NCBI GenBank assembly: GCA_004293165.1
Contig: RDYL01000007.1
Location: 62,001-126,000 of the forward strand
Direction: 5' to 3'
Source: Flavobacteriia bacterium
GTDB lineage: Bacteria > Bacteroidota > Bacteroidia > Flavobacteriales > Flavobacteriaceae
DNA length: 64,000 nt
The position numbers and the translations under genes are program-made. Below the pieces are notes generated by a model, which searched no databases, was not told where the DNA came from, and saw nothing but the letters and a program-made list of their open reading frames with translations. Position 1 is the stretch's first letter. Each line of letters begins with the position of its first letter. Of this stretch, positions 52,494 through 62,775 are shown piece by piece.

Positions 52494-54578
52494 TTATTGC
52501 AGCTCTTCTGCAATTACGTCTAATTTATTTTGATAATAATTGTACATTTCTTGTTGCGCTCTAAATGGTTTTTCATCACCACGATTTCTATACTGATTTA
52601 ACAATGCGGCAGAATGAATTCTAGCTTTTACATTGGCTTTCCAACCAATTTCAAATGTTTCAATTAATTCTTTTTTAATTTCTTTATCATAAATTGGACA
52701 GGTTACTTCTACCCTAGCATCTAAATTACGTGTCATAAAGTCTGCTGATGAAATGAAAACTTCAGGATCACCCGCATTACCAAAAATATAAATTCTTGAA
52801 TGTTCTAAATAATTATCCACAATACTAATAGCTTCGATATTTTCACTTATACCCTTTAATCCGGGTATTAAACAACATATTCCTCTGATAATTAATTGTA
52901 TTTTTACACCAGCATTACTTGCTTCATATAACTTATCCGTCATTTTGAAATCGGAGATACTATTCATTTTTAATTTAATGTAAGCTTCTTTTCCAGCAAT
53001 TGCATTAGAAATTTCTCTATCAATTAATTTATTAAAACGGCTTCGAGTGTAATGTGGTGAAACTATTAAGTGTTTATAACGATGTACCCTGTAATTCACA
53101 TCAAAGAAATCGAATATTTTAGCAACATCTTTTAAAATTTCGTTATTGCTAGTAAACAAAGTTACATCCGTATAAATTTTTGCTGAATTTTCATTGAAAT
53201 TTCCTGTTGAAACTAATCCGTAACGCTTTACTTTTCCTTCTTCTAATCGTTCTATTACACATACTTTACTATGAACTTTTAAACCTTTTACACCAAAAAT
53301 CAATTCAATGCCTTCGGTTTGCATTTGTTCTGAATAAGAAATATTACTTTCTTCATCAAAACGGGCTTGTAATTCGATTTGAACGGTTACTTTTTTGCCA
53401 TTTTTTGCTGCGTTAATAAGTGAACTCACAATTTGAGAATTCTTAGCTAAACGATACAACGTAATTTTTATGGAAGCTACTTTTGGATCTAAAGCGGCTT
53501 CACGCAAAAACTTAATGATATAAGAAAATGATTGGTAGGGAGCATACAGTAAATAATCTTTCTTTTTAATTCGCTCTAAAATACTACCTTCTAAAGATAA
53601 ACCTGGAATTGGTAGCGGATGATTTTCACGGTATAACAAATCATATCTACCTAAATTTGGGAAATTCATATAATCTCTTCGATTATGATATCTTCCGCCT
53701 GGAATAATACTGTCTGAACTTAAAATATTCATTCCTTTTAGAAAAAATTCCAAGGTATCCTTACCAATCGCTTGATCGTATACAAAGCGAACAGGTTCAC
53801 CAACTCTTCGCTCTTTAACCGAATTTGATATTTTTTCCATCAAACTTTTACTCAAATCACTATCAAACTCTAACTGTGCATCTCGAGTAATCTTAATCAT
53901 GTGAGCTGAAATACTTTCATAATCAAATATATTAAATATATTATTCAAATTAAGCCGAATAACATCATCTAAAAGAACAATATACTGCTTATTTGAGTTT
54001 GATGGTAAAACAACAAATCGATTAATTGTATTGGGAATTTCTACAACAGCATATATAATGTTATTAGTAGAATTATCTGATTTTAAAACAAGTTTAACCG
54101 CTAAATAACCCGAAGTATCTTTTAATAAAGGAAATTCCTCCAAATTATTCAACATGATAGTAACAACCGCCGGACTTACGTTTTGAATAAAAAAATCATG
54201 TATAAAAATTTCTTGGTCTTTTGTTACTTGATTTTCATTAATAATAAAGATGTTTTCCTTTTCTAATTTTTTTTCGATTTCGGTTAAAATACGCAAACTT
54301 TCAGATTGCTGTTCAATAACAATTCCTGTAATTTCTTTAAGCAATTGTTCAGCTGGAACACCTAAAATTTTTTCGGTTTCTACAGTTTCAAAACTCATTC
54401 TTCGGATTGCTGCATAACGCACTCTAAAAAATTCATCTAAATTATTTGAAAAAATTCCAAGAAATCGAAATCTATCCAATAAAGGAACATTTTCGTCATT
54501 AGCTTCTTGAAGTACTCGGGCATTGAATGTTAACCAACTTTTTTCTCTGTCTGTATAATTATTTAATGTGTTATTCAT
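52494..54578 (-). CDS. ppk1: Polyphosphate kinase 1
   Basis: A 694-residue enzyme of standard length with the N-terminal DREKSWLTFNARVLQEAND, the head domain ending near 300 and the two C-terminal phospholipase-D-like domains: KVHSKVCVIERLEEGKVKRY with the first catalytic histidine, TGNFNENSAKIYTDVTLFT, and the second near YLEHSRIYIFGNAGD, plus SSADFMTRNLDARVEV. It makes polyphosphate from ATP at the membrane. It is followed by ppx 10 bases downstream. The 338-base gap upstream (54579-54916) shows no gene. Confidence 0.95.
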   Translation of the reverse strand: MNNTLNNYTDREKSWLTFNARVLQEANDENVPLLDRFRFLGIFSNNLDEFFRVRYAAIRRMSFETVETEKILGVPAEQLLKEITGIVIEQQSESLRILTEIEKKLEKENIFIINENQVTKDQEIFIHDFFIQNVSPAVVTIMLNNLEEFPLLKDTSGYLAVKLVLKSDNSTNNIIYAVVEIPNTINRFVVLPSNSNKQYIVLLDDVIRLNLNNIFNIFDYESISAHMIKITRDAQLEFDSDLSKSLMEKISNSVKERRVGEPVRFVYDQAIGKDTLEFFLKGMNILSSDSIIPGGRYHNRRDYMNFPNLGRYDLLYRENHPLPIPGLSLEGSILERIKKKDYLLYAPYQSFSYIIKFLREAALDPKVASIKITLYRLAKNSQIVSSLINAAKNGKKVTVQIELQARFDEESNISYSEQMQTEGIELIFGVKGLKVHSKVCVIERLEEGKVKRYGLVSTGNFNENSAKIYTDVTLFTSNNEILKDVAKIFDFFDVNYRVHRYKHLIVSPHYTRSRFNKLIDREISNAIAGKEAYIKLKMNSISDFKMTDKLYEASNAGVKIQLIIRGICCLIPGLKGISENIEAISIVDNYLEHSRIYIFGNAGDPEVFISSADFMTRNLDARVEVTCPIYDKEIKKELIETFEIGWKANVKARIHSAALLNQYRNRGDEKPFRAQQEMYNYYQNKLDVIAEELQ

Positions 54579-54916
54579 TTTTTAAACTGGCTTGGAAATA
54601 AGGTTGTTATTGATTGTCCTTTACCTAAATTTTGCTAATCTTCTTAATAAAATTGCAGTACAACAACAATTGAAGTTTAAACAATTTAAATTTAAAGGTC
54701 CCCAAATTTATTAACAAAATTTGTAATAGTTTCATAATATCTAAAAAGAATTACTTTGCTTAGTATTTTTAATGATTTTAACCTAATATTACATCAAGTT
54801 AACTAATCTAGAGAAGTTTTTTTAAAATTTTATTTATCATTACAAACATTCTTCAAGATTGATATGATACTTTTTATATATTAGCAAAATAAATAATATC
54901 ACAAAAAAACATTACC

Positions 54917-55723
54917 ATGAATAAATCATATTTATTAACTTTTATACTTTTTGTTAACATTTTTTTTTCTTGTTCTAATGACAATGAAAATTCAAATAAT
55001 TCAAACATATTTTCAACTCCACTAACTACGGGCAGTTATTGGACCTATGACATTGAAGATCAATCTGGAATTAATAGAGACTCTTTATTTGTTGATAGTG
55101 AAACTACTATTAACAACAATACCTATAAAGTTTTCAAAGCTAAAAATGATGCAGCTACAGGATTTTATTCAAATTCTCTAAAAAATAACAATATAAGAGA
55201 GAATAATGGTAAATTATTACTAACCGGAGATTTAGCATTAACAGCTGGACAAAATTTACCGTTTACGATTGATTTATCTTTAAATGATTTTATAATTTTT
55301 GATAAAAATGCTACAAATAATCAAACTTTAAATTCGTCACCTAAAACAGGTGTAATAAGTGAGACAGTAAATGGGTTTCCATTAACAATTAGTTACTCTT
55401 TACAATCGTATGGAGGAGAAACATTGTCAACATTTACATCTCCAAATGGTATGGTGTATTCTAATGTAAAATCTACCAAAATAAAACTAAATCTAACCAT
55501 AACTACAATTATAACAGTTCTTGGTTCTCCTCAAACGTTTACGGCTTTAGCACCTCAAGATGTTTTGGTATCTACGCAATATTTATCTGATGGAATTGGT
55601 GTAGTTTATACTAACACAGTTTCTTCATACACTGTAAGTAATTTTGTTGCAAATGAATTACAAATACCTGAGAGCGACACACAAACTCAAGAAGAATTTT
55701 TAGACAACTATAACATTAACTAA
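54917..55723 (+). CDS. Surface lipoprotein of unknown function
   Basis: A 268-residue lipoprotein: MNKSYLLTFILFVNIFFSC ends in a lipobox with Cys19. The next residues SNDNENSNN are acidic/Asn-rich, which resembles the lipoprotein export signal that sends Bacteroidota lipoproteins to the cell surface. The remaining region is beta-rich (FSTPLTTGSYWTYDIEDQSG is a recurring start of such proteins) with no catalytic motif. It stands alone between long gaps and no terminator is seen after it. Confidence 0.75.
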   Translation: MNKSYLLTFILFVNIFFSCSNDNENSNNSNIFSTPLTTGSYWTYDIEDQSGINRDSLFVDSETTINNNTYKVFKAKNDAATGFYSNSLKNNNIRENNGKLLLTGDLALTAGQNLPFTIDLSLNDFIIFDKNATNNQTLNSSPKTGVISETVNGFPLTISYSLQSYGGETLSTFTSPNGMVYSNVKSTKIKLNLTITTIITVLGSPQTFTALAPQDVLVSTQYLSDGIGVVYTNTVSSYTVSNFVANELQIPESDTQTQEEFLDNYNIN

Positions 55724-55803
55724 ATCATTTTAAAACCTTCTAAGCTAATATATTATTTCATTTTTTATCTACTATTACTTTATAATAAACCTTATAAATT
55801 GGC

Positions 55804-55811
55804 TATCTTTG
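55804..55811 (+). promoter_or_regulatory. Putative -7 box TATCTTTG
   Basis: TAnnTTTG match, 17 bases upstream of the outer-membrane protein start codon. Confidence 0.65.
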
Positions 55812-55828
55812 TATAAACAATATATAAC

Positions 55829-56326
55829 ATGAAGAAATTAATTTTATCTGCATTTATGCTATTAGGTATAGCGTTTAGCGCTCAAGCTCAAGAAATTTCT
55901 AAAAATGTATTAGGCCTTCGATTAGGAGATAACGATGGTTTTGGAGGAGAAATTTCTTATCAAAGAGCATTAGGTTCAAACAATCGTTTAGAAGTTGATT
56001 TAGGTTGGAGAAATAGTAAAGACGTTGATGCTTTTAAAATTGTTGGATTATACCAATGGATATGGAATATTGATGGCGGTTTTAATTGGTATGCTGGTGT
56101 AGGTGGAGGAATTGGAAGTTGGAGTTATGACAAAAACGATGTTGAAGATAGCGGAAGTTTTATTTTAGCCGCTGGTGATATCGGAATAGAATATAACTTT
56201 TCTGAAGTGCCTATTCAATTGACATTAGACTTTAGACCAGAAATGTATTTTGGTGGTGATTATTTAGATTTTAGAGATGGATTTGGTCCTGATTTTGCTT
56301 TAGGAATTAGATATAAATTCAATTAA
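55829..56326 (+). CDS. Outer-membrane beta-barrel protein (OmpW/OmpA-like, 165 aa)
   Basis: A 165-residue protein with a signal peptide (MKKLILSAFMLLGIAFSAQAQ) and about eight amphipathic beta strands rich in Gly and aromatic residues (GGEISYQRALG, EVDLGWRNS, WYAGVGGGIGSW, AAGDIGIEYNF, LTLDFRPEMYF), ending in FALGIRYKFN, a classical C-terminal aromatic outer-membrane insertion signal. It is predicted to be an eight-stranded barrel; ligands are unknown. The strong promoter box and a clean terminator suggest high expression. Confidence 0.85.
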   Translation: MKKLILSAFMLLGIAFSAQAQEISKNVLGLRLGDNDGFGGEISYQRALGSNNRLEVDLGWRNSKDVDAFKIVGLYQWIWNIDGGFNWYAGVGGGIGSWSYDKNDVEDSGSFILAAGDIGIEYNFSEVPIQLTLDFRPEMYFGGDYLDFRDGFGPDFALGIRYKFN

Positions 56327-56341
56327 TAAAACATCCTTAAT

Positions 56342-56380
56342 AAAAAAGTAGCCGTATCATCATTGATCGGCTACTTTTTT
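56342..56380. terminator. Bidirectional terminator
   Basis: Stem AAAAAGTAGCCG / CGGCTACTTTTT with loop TATCATCATTGAT region and T-runs on both sides, between the barrel gene and the convergent PrcB-like gene. Confidence 0.9.
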
Positions 56381-56806
56381 TTATTCAACAATTGTATTTT
56401 TACCTTTTGGAATTAAAGCGATACAATAAGGATTAGTGATTACCGTAGTTGCTAATTCTCCTTTTTTTGGACCAATTTCCTTTTTCTTAACAACAATAGT
56501 TTCATTTTCATTTACTATTGATTCTATGCTAATTTCATAACCTCCAGAGTTTTTTTGACCTTGAAATAAAACCAATACATTTTTATTTTTAAAATCAACT
56601 TTTAAAAAATTAGCATATTGTGATTCATCTAATTTTAACGAATCTATAAACTGAATATAGGATTCATTATCACTAATTATTAGATGACCAGGCTTTTCAG
56701 CCCCGCCAATTGCACTATTATAAATTACAGAAAAAGAAGTGTCTACAACTTTTTTTGGAGCACTACAAGAAAAAATCACAAACAATATGGGTAAAAATTT
56801 AATCAT
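56381..56806 (-). CDS. PrcB-C-like lipoprotein
   Basis: A 141-residue lipoprotein: MIKFLPILFVIFSC with lipobox Cys14. The C-terminal half (GQKNSGGYEISIESIVNENETIVVKKKEIGPKKG) matches the protease complex subunit PrcB C-terminal domain. It may bind or regulate a periplasmic protease. Its ATG overlaps the last base of the bshA stop (TAATG), so the two are coupled. Confidence 0.75.
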   Translation of the reverse strand: MIKFLPILFVIFSCSAPKKVVDTSFSVIYNSAIGGAEKPGHLIISDNESYIQFIDSLKLDESQYANFLKVDFKNKNVLVLFQGQKNSGGYEISIESIVNENETIVVKKKEIGPKKGELATTVITNPYCIALIPKGKNTIVE

Positions 56807-57936
56807 TACTTTGAATTTATAGCTTTAAAATAAATCTGTTCATATAATGGTAGTATATTTTGAATATCAAACAATTTAGCAGTTTCTAAAGCATTTAATT
56901 TAAATTGGGTTAATTTTTTGTCATCTTGTAACAAAGAAATGGCATCTCGGCTCATTTTAGCAACATCACCTACATCACTCAAATATCCAGAAAAATCATC
57001 TTTATTTACTTCAGGTAAACCACCTGAATTACTTGAAATTACAGGTACACCGCAAGCCATTGCTTCTAATGCTGCCAAACCAAAACTTTCTGTTTCTGAT
57101 GGTAATAAAAATAAGTCAGAAAAACACAATATCTTGTCAATTTCATTACTATTCCCAAAGAAAATTACTTTGTTCTGAATACCTAACTTTTCACATAAAT
57201 ATTCTGCATTTTCTTTTTCTGGACCTTCGCCTACCATCATTAATTTGGAAGGTACTTCCTTCTGGATTTCATAAAATATTTTCACAATATCTTCAATGCG
57301 TTTTACCTTTCGGAAATTTGAAATGTGTGTGATAATTTTTTCATTTTCAGAGGCCATTAAAGATCGATGGCAGGGAATATTCTCTTTTAATTTTTCTTTG
57401 TTTAATTCAATAAAGTTTGGAACAACTTCAATATCATTTTTAATATCAAATAAACGATAAGTATCATCTTTTAAGCTTTGAGAAACACTCGTAACGACAT
57501 CTGATTTATTGATACTAAAACTAACTGCTGGCTTATAAAATGGATGATTTCCTACCAAAGTAATATCAGTTCCATGAAGTGTTGTAACCATTGGAATATG
57601 AATACCTTCATCGGCTAACATTTGTTTAGCCATATAACCTGCATACGCATGAGGAATTGCATAATGCACATGTAAAACATCGATTTTATATAATTTTACC
57701 ATATCTACCAATTTGCTTGAGAGCGCTAATTCATAGGGTTGGTAATGAAATAATGGGTATTCTGGAACATGCACTTCATGATAATGTACGTTTGGATTCA
57801 ATAAAGCCAATCGTACCGGTTGACTATATGTAATGAAATGAATTTCGTGACCTCTTTTGGCTAATTCTAAACCAAGTTCGGTAGCCACTACTCCACTTCC
57901 TCCAAAGGTTGGATAACAAACAATTGCAATTTTCAT
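56806..57936 (-). CDS. bshA: N-acetyl-alpha-D-glucosaminyl L-malate synthase (bacillithiol pathway)
   Basis: A 376-residue GT4 glycosyltransferase. MKIAIVCYPTFGGSGVVATELGLELAKRGHEIHFIT, HVHYAIPHAYAGYMAKQML and PSETESFGLAALEAMACGVPVISSNSGGLPEV are typical of BshA. It transfers GlcNAc from UDP-GlcNAc to malate, the first step of bacillithiol. The presence of bacillithiol means that a thiol-dependent maleylpyruvate isomerase would not use glutathione in this organism. The next gene downstream encodes a PrcB-like lipoprotein. Confidence 0.92.
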   Translation of the reverse strand: MKIAIVCYPTFGGSGVVATELGLELAKRGHEIHFITYSQPVRLALLNPNVHYHEVHVPEYPLFHYQPYELALSSKLVDMVKLYKIDVLHVHYAIPHAYAGYMAKQMLADEGIHIPMVTTLHGTDITLVGNHPFYKPAVSFSINKSDVVTSVSQSLKDDTYRLFDIKNDIEVVPNFIELNKEKLKENIPCHRSLMASENEKIITHISNFRKVKRIEDIVKIFYEIQKEVPSKLMMVGEGPEKENAEYLCEKLGIQNKVIFFGNSNEIDKILCFSDLFLLPSETESFGLAALEAMACGVPVISSNSGGLPEVNKDDFSGYLSDVGDVAKMSRDAISLLQDDKKLTQFKLNALETAKLFDIQNILPLYEQIYFKAINSK

Positions 57937-57999
57937 GAATATAAATTTTGTTTAAAATTACCATTTCTAATATTGGCAATTATAAAACATTTGTTAAAA

Positions 58000-58455
58000 T
58001 TATTTTTTAAAAGCAGATTCATAAGTCGCAATCCATTCTTGTACTGTTACCTTACTTACCAATTCACCAATTAAATCAAACGGAATATTTTCAGCCTTTT
58101 TGATGCGAAAGCAGCTTTTACCAATATCTAGTTTTTGTTTAGAATGTTTGGGATATTCAGTAACAAACCATTCGTATAATTCAGGATTTGCATACATACC
58201 CATATGATAAAAATTGATGCTGTTTTTTTGGCTTGCAAAGGAGATAAACGGCAAAGGTAACTCTGGCGTACAATGATAACCTGAAGGATATAGTGAATGC
58301 GGTACTACATACCCTATCATACCATAACTTATACATTCTTGAAAACCTTCTGGAAGATTTTCTAAGATTATTTTTCTTAATTTTTGCAACGCTTCTCTCC
58401 TATCTGCAGGAGCTTCGTTGATGTATTGATCTACTGTAATTGCTTGTGATGTCAT
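58000..58455 (-). CDS. DUF1801 (YdhG-like) protein
   Basis: A 151-residue protein typical of DUF1801: VDQYINEAPADRREALQKLRKIILENLPEGFQECISYGMIGYVVPHSLYPSGYHC, FISFASQKNSINFYHMGMYA and KLDIGKSCFRIKKAENIPFDLIGELV. The fold is a small alpha/beta domain of unknown function. It starts 2 bases after the stop codon of the GH3/beta-lactamase gene, and the bshA start lies 63 bases downstream. Confidence 0.85.
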   Translation of the reverse strand: MTSQAITVDQYINEAPADRREALQKLRKIILENLPEGFQECISYGMIGYVVPHSLYPSGYHCTPELPLPFISFASQKNSINFYHMGMYANPELYEWFVTEYPKHSKQKLDIGKSCFRIKKAENIPFDLIGELVSKVTVQEWIATYESAFKK

Positions 58456-58457
58456 AG

Positions 58458-61373
58458 TTATTCAATTATAGCTTCATAGATTATCTTTTGGATATTCTCT
58501 CTAATATTTTCTTTTGACAATTTATTCGATGCATTGGAATCTGGATAAGTTCTATTAGATAAGAATACATAAACAATTTCTTTATCTGGATCAGCCCAAG
58601 TCATAGTCCCTGTAAAACCCGTATGACCAAAACTTGTTAACGAAACACAACCACAAGTAGGCCCTTCGTTACCTAATTGAGGCTTATCAAAACCTACACC
58701 TCTCCTATTTCCTTCTTTACAAAAATAACACGTATTGAACAAATTAAATGTGCTTTCAGTAATGTACGTTCGACCGCCATAGCTTCCTTTTTGAAGATAC
58801 ATTTGCATTACTTTAGCCACATCCAAAGCGTTGGCAAACAAACCAGCATGCCCTGAAATTCCACCTTGCATAGCTGCTGCCATATCATGTACATAACCTT
58901 GCACTAATTGATGTCTAAAGTAGGTATCGTTTTCTGTTGGAATTATTCTTGAAACATTCATTTTACGCAAAGGATTGTACATGATTGAATTTGCTCCAAG
59001 TGGCTCGTAAAAATTAAAATGTGCTAAATCTTCTAACGACTTTTTATTGTGAAATTCTAAATATTCTTTGAATAAAATAAATGAGAAATCACTGTATTTG
59101 TATTGTTTTTTAGGTAGTAATTCGCTATCAAAAATGGTTTTTACTATCGTATCATTATAGCCTTTTTTCAAATACAATTTATCTGCCACATGAATTGGAA
59201 ATTCATCCGAAAATTCACTTCTATAAAATTTAGAACTCGGTCGATTTAAACTATCTAGAGTAACTTTATAAAAAGGAATCCAAGGTTGAAATCGGGCTTG
59301 ATGCGTTAACATATCTAAAACTGTAGCATTCGCTTTATTAGAATTTTTAGAAGCAGGCAACATTGTTTTTAACTTAGTGTCTAAAGTTAAATGTCCTTTA
59401 TCAAATTCTTGCATTACATTAGGTAAAGTCGCTACAATTTTTGTCAATGATGCAATATCATAAACATCGGTATTTGAAATTTTTTGTTCTGATTCGTAAG
59501 TATGATTTCCAAATGATTTTTGATAAATAATTTTTCCTTTTCTAGCAACTACAACTTGAAGTCCTGGTGTCATTTTTTTAGATATCGCATAATTGGCTAT
59601 GGAATCTATTTTGGTTAATACTTTAGAATTCATACCCACATTTTCAGGAATTGAAAATCCGAGTCGTTTAATTTCTAAAGTTTCAATACCTTCATTTACT
59701 TTAAATTCATCATCAATTGAAACTGGTAATTTTCCTTTTGCTCCCATAGCCCCAAAAATAATTTGAGGAGCAATAGTTTGCGAAATATTGTTATTTTGAT
59801 AAGCCACAACAATAGTTTCAATATCTTCAAAGTTTTTTAAATTGGTTAGTGAATAAGGTTTACTAAAACAAGTTAAAATAACATCATTTTGCTTGGCAAT
59901 TTGATTTATCCAAAGCATCTCTTTGAAGTTCAAATTGTGATTTCTCCATGCGCCGTCTTGTTTATGATAGCCAATAATTACCTTTGTAAAATCTTGTAAT
60001 TGCACCAAAACCGAATCTAAATTTTTAGAAGTAATTTCGCTAATAACTGCGTAGTTTCTCAAATGCAATAAAAACGTATCTGATTTATCATTTCCTAATT
60101 TAATGTACGCAATTTTCTCTTTTTCAATATCTCGAATTGGTACTAATTTATCATGATTTTTTATTACCGTAACTGCATTTTCATATAATTTATAATTTAA
60201 TGCATCAAATTCAACAGCATTCAAATCATTGTATAAATTATCTAAAACTATTGGTTGGTAATTATTTAAATTTGCCTTGTATTTATAACCCAAAATCTTT
60301 TTTACTGAGTACATTAAACGTTCATCAGTTATAGTTCCTAACGTATAGGCTTCTTTAAACTTTTTAATTGCCACAGGAACATTTTCAGCAAATAGCAACA
60401 CATCATTTCCTGCTAAAAAAGCTTCTAAATCTATATCGCCTGGTTTTTTAAAATTACTGGCGCCTTTCATATTTAGTGCATCCGTAAAAATTAAACCTTC
60501 AAATTGTAATTCTTTTTTTAATATATCGGTAACTACAGGATATGAAATAGAAGTAGGATAATTTTCTCGAGGTTCTATACTTGGCACATTTAAGTGCGCC
60601 ACCATGACACTAGTTAATCCATTCTTAATTAATTCTTTGTAAGGATATAATTCCACTTCATTCAATCGATTTCTATCAAAATTTACCACAGGTAATGTAT
60701 GATGTGAATCTGTTGAAGTATCACCATGACCAGGAAAATGCTTAGCCGTTGCAAATACACCTTCATCTTGCAAACCCTTCATAAGAGCTAAAGCACGCAT
60801 GGTAACATTTTCTTTCGTTTCTCCAAATGAACGATTCCCAATAATAGGATTTTTAGGATTGGTGTTAATATCAACAACCGGTGCAAAATTGAAATGAATA
60901 CCCATTCTCTTTGATTGTTTTGCCATTTGATTTCCGGCTTTTTCAATCAGCTTCATATCTTGAACTGCACCTAAAGTCATGTTCCAAGGATAACGATAAG
61001 TAGAATCTAAACGCATACTTAATCCCCACTCTGCATCAATACCAATAAATAAAGGAACTTTTGACTTTTCTTGGAAACGATTGGTTAATTTAGCTTGACG
61101 TATTGGACCTCCTTGAAAAAAAATTAATCCTCCAATTTTATACTCTTCTACTAATTTTTCAACAGATTTATTATGAGCTTCATCTTTATTTGAATAAGCA
61201 GCCACCATAAATAATTGCCCTACTTTTTCTTCAAATGATAATTGATTATAAATACTATCAACCCATTGTTCCTGTGTTACTTGTTTAACCAATAAATCTG
61301 GTTTTGGAGTATTTTGAGAAAATGATATATGTATTGAAACTATTAAACAAAATAGTATATAAAAATGTCGCAT
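58458..61373 (-). CDS. GH3 beta-N-acetylglucosaminidase fused to a beta-lactamase-type serine hydrolase
   Basis: A 971-residue secreted fusion. Signal peptide MRHFYILFCLIVSIHISFSQ. GH3 domain at about 30-370: IGIDAEWGLSMRL, KHFPGHGDTSTDSH at 211-224 (general acid His/Asp of the NagZ branch) and FTDALNMKGAS with nucleophile D298. A GH3 C-terminal-like domain follows to about 590. The C-terminal part is a class C beta-lactamase/D-Ala peptidase-like hydrolase with SLTK (IASLTKIVATLP), and GHAG/GHTGFTGTM. The usual reading is peptidoglycan remodelling or recycling in the periplasm. Confidence 0.9.
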   Translation of the reverse strand: MRHFYILFCLIVSIHISFSQNTPKPDLLVKQVTQEQWVDSIYNQLSFEEKVGQLFMVAAYSNKDEAHNKSVEKLVEEYKIGGLIFFQGGPIRQAKLTNRFQEKSKVPLFIGIDAEWGLSMRLDSTYRYPWNMTLGAVQDMKLIEKAGNQMAKQSKRMGIHFNFAPVVDINTNPKNPIIGNRSFGETKENVTMRALALMKGLQDEGVFATAKHFPGHGDTSTDSHHTLPVVNFDRNRLNEVELYPYKELIKNGLTSVMVAHLNVPSIEPRENYPTSISYPVVTDILKKELQFEGLIFTDALNMKGASNFKKPGDIDLEAFLAGNDVLLFAENVPVAIKKFKEAYTLGTITDERLMYSVKKILGYKYKANLNNYQPIVLDNLYNDLNAVEFDALNYKLYENAVTVIKNHDKLVPIRDIEKEKIAYIKLGNDKSDTFLLHLRNYAVISEITSKNLDSVLVQLQDFTKVIIGYHKQDGAWRNHNLNFKEMLWINQIAKQNDVILTCFSKPYSLTNLKNFEDIETIVVAYQNNNISQTIAPQIIFGAMGAKGKLPVSIDDEFKVNEGIETLEIKRLGFSIPENVGMNSKVLTKIDSIANYAISKKMTPGLQVVVARKGKIIYQKSFGNHTYESEQKISNTDVYDIASLTKIVATLPNVMQEFDKGHLTLDTKLKTMLPASKNSNKANATVLDMLTHQARFQPWIPFYKVTLDSLNRPSSKFYRSEFSDEFPIHVADKLYLKKGYNDTIVKTIFDSELLPKKQYKYSDFSFILFKEYLEFHNKKSLEDLAHFNFYEPLGANSIMYNPLRKMNVSRIIPTENDTYFRHQLVQGYVHDMAAAMQGGISGHAGLFANALDVAKVMQMYLQKGSYGGRTYITESTFNLFNTCYFCKEGNRRGVGFDKPQLGNEGPTCGCVSLTSFGHTGFTGTMTWADPDKEIVYVFLSNRTYPDSNASNKLSKENIRENIQKIIYEAIIE

Positions 61374-61519
61374 AAATATTTTTTTGATTTTTGTACTAAG
61401 AACTAAATCTATGCCAAATTACTACATTTCTTATTTAAACAAAAAACTGTTAAGTTTATTTTAAGAAGAAAGTTTAAAATGACATTAATATGGTTCTCGA
61501 CTGTAATAATATATTAAAG
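61374..61519. other. Short non-coding gap
   Basis: AT-rich gap between the GH3 fusion and serB genes with no coding frame or clear hairpin seen. Confidence 0.5.
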
Positions 61520-62743
61520 CTATGGCAATAAATCAATGTGTCGGTCATGGTATCCTAATAAATAAAGTACACCATCTAATCCAATACTTGAAATAGCACT
61601 TTGAGCATTATCTTTAACTTTGGGTTTGGCATGAAACGCAATTCCTAAACCTGCCAAATTTAGCATAGGCAAATCATTTGCCCCATCACCAATTGCAATG
61701 GTTTGACTAATATGTAAGCCTTCTTTATGAGCAAGTTCTTTTAAATATGCTGCTTTTTTATTGCCGTCTACTATTTCACCAATATAGCCACCAGTTAAAA
61801 CGCCATCTTTAATTTCTAATTGATTGGCAAAAACATAATCGATACCTAACTCCTTTTGTAAATAATGCCCAAAATAGGTAAATCCACCAGAAAGAATTGC
61901 AGTTTTAAAACCATACGTTTTAAGAGTATCAATTAATCTTCTTGCGCCTTTTGTAATTGGTAAATTGATTGCAACCTTTTCTAACACATCTTCTTTTAAT
62001 CCTTTAAGAAGTAGCATTCGTTGTTTAAAACTTTCATTAAAATCAATTTCACCTTGCATAGCTAATTCTGTAATAGCCCTAACTTGTTCACCAACACCAG
62101 CCAACTCTGCAAGCTCATCAATAACCTCAGTTTGAATTAAAGTGGAATCCATATCAAAGCAAACTAAGCGTCTATTTCTTCTGTAAATATTATCTTCTTG
62201 AAAAGCAATATCAACATCTAAATCTCTTGAAATCTGCATGAACTTTTCAGTAAACTCTGATTTGTCTTCAATTATCCCTCGAATTGATAATTGAATTGAT
62301 GCTCTTGGATAATCATCTTCATTTACTAAGGAAGCTCTTCCAGTTAAACGTTTTATAGCATCAATATTTAAGTTTTTTTCTGAAATAACTTTTGTTACTT
62401 CTGAAATTTGTTCGGCAGTTAATTTTTCACCTAAAAGGGTTACAATGTATCTGTCTTTTCCTTGAAGACTCACCCATTTTTCATAATCTTCAAGTGTAAT
62501 AGGTTTAAATTTTGCTTTAATACCTAATTCATACGATTTGAATAATAAATCTTTTAAAACTGCCGCTGATTTTTTCCCAGATTTAATCTGAAAAAGGATT
62601 CCTAAAGATAACGTATCATGGATGTTTGCTTGCCCTATATCTAAGACCTTGGCATCATAGGCTGCTAAAACAGCCGTTAAAGAAGAAGTTAAACCTGGTT
62701 TGTCTTGTCCTGAGATATTTAATAAAAAGATATCGCTAGCCAT
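61520..62743 (-). CDS. serB: Phosphoserine phosphatase with ACT domains
   Basis: A 407-residue protein: two ACT-like domains (residues 1-85 and about 95-180) and a HAD phosphatase domain from about 190. The HAD nucleophile and acid are D197 and D199 in VCFDMDSTLIQTEV; LSGGFTYFG (motif II) and AIGDGANDLPMLNLAGLGIAFHAK (motif III/IV) complete the site. It makes serine from phosphoserine; the ACT domains should sense serine or a related amino acid. It follows the 160-residue gene by 32 bases and looks like the end of an operon. Confidence 0.93.
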   Translation of the reverse strand: MASDIFLLNISGQDKPGLTSSLTAVLAAYDAKVLDIGQANIHDTLSLGILFQIKSGKKSAAVLKDLLFKSYELGIKAKFKPITLEDYEKWVSLQGKDRYIVTLLGEKLTAEQISEVTKVISEKNLNIDAIKRLTGRASLVNEDDYPRASIQLSIRGIIEDKSEFTEKFMQISRDLDVDIAFQEDNIYRRNRRLVCFDMDSTLIQTEVIDELAELAGVGEQVRAITELAMQGEIDFNESFKQRMLLLKGLKEDVLEKVAINLPITKGARRLIDTLKTYGFKTAILSGGFTYFGHYLQKELGIDYVFANQLEIKDGVLTGGYIGEIVDGNKKAAYLKELAHKEGLHISQTIAIGDGANDLPMLNLAGLGIAFHAKPKVKDNAQSAISSIGLDGVLYLLGYHDRHIDLLP

Positions 62744-62775
62744 AAATTTTAAAGTAAGTAATGAATTAGTAGTTA

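Noticed and set aside
52281..52564. Plus-strand frames over ppx and ppk start
   Set aside because: Antisense to conserved enzyme genes, low-complexity, no promoter.
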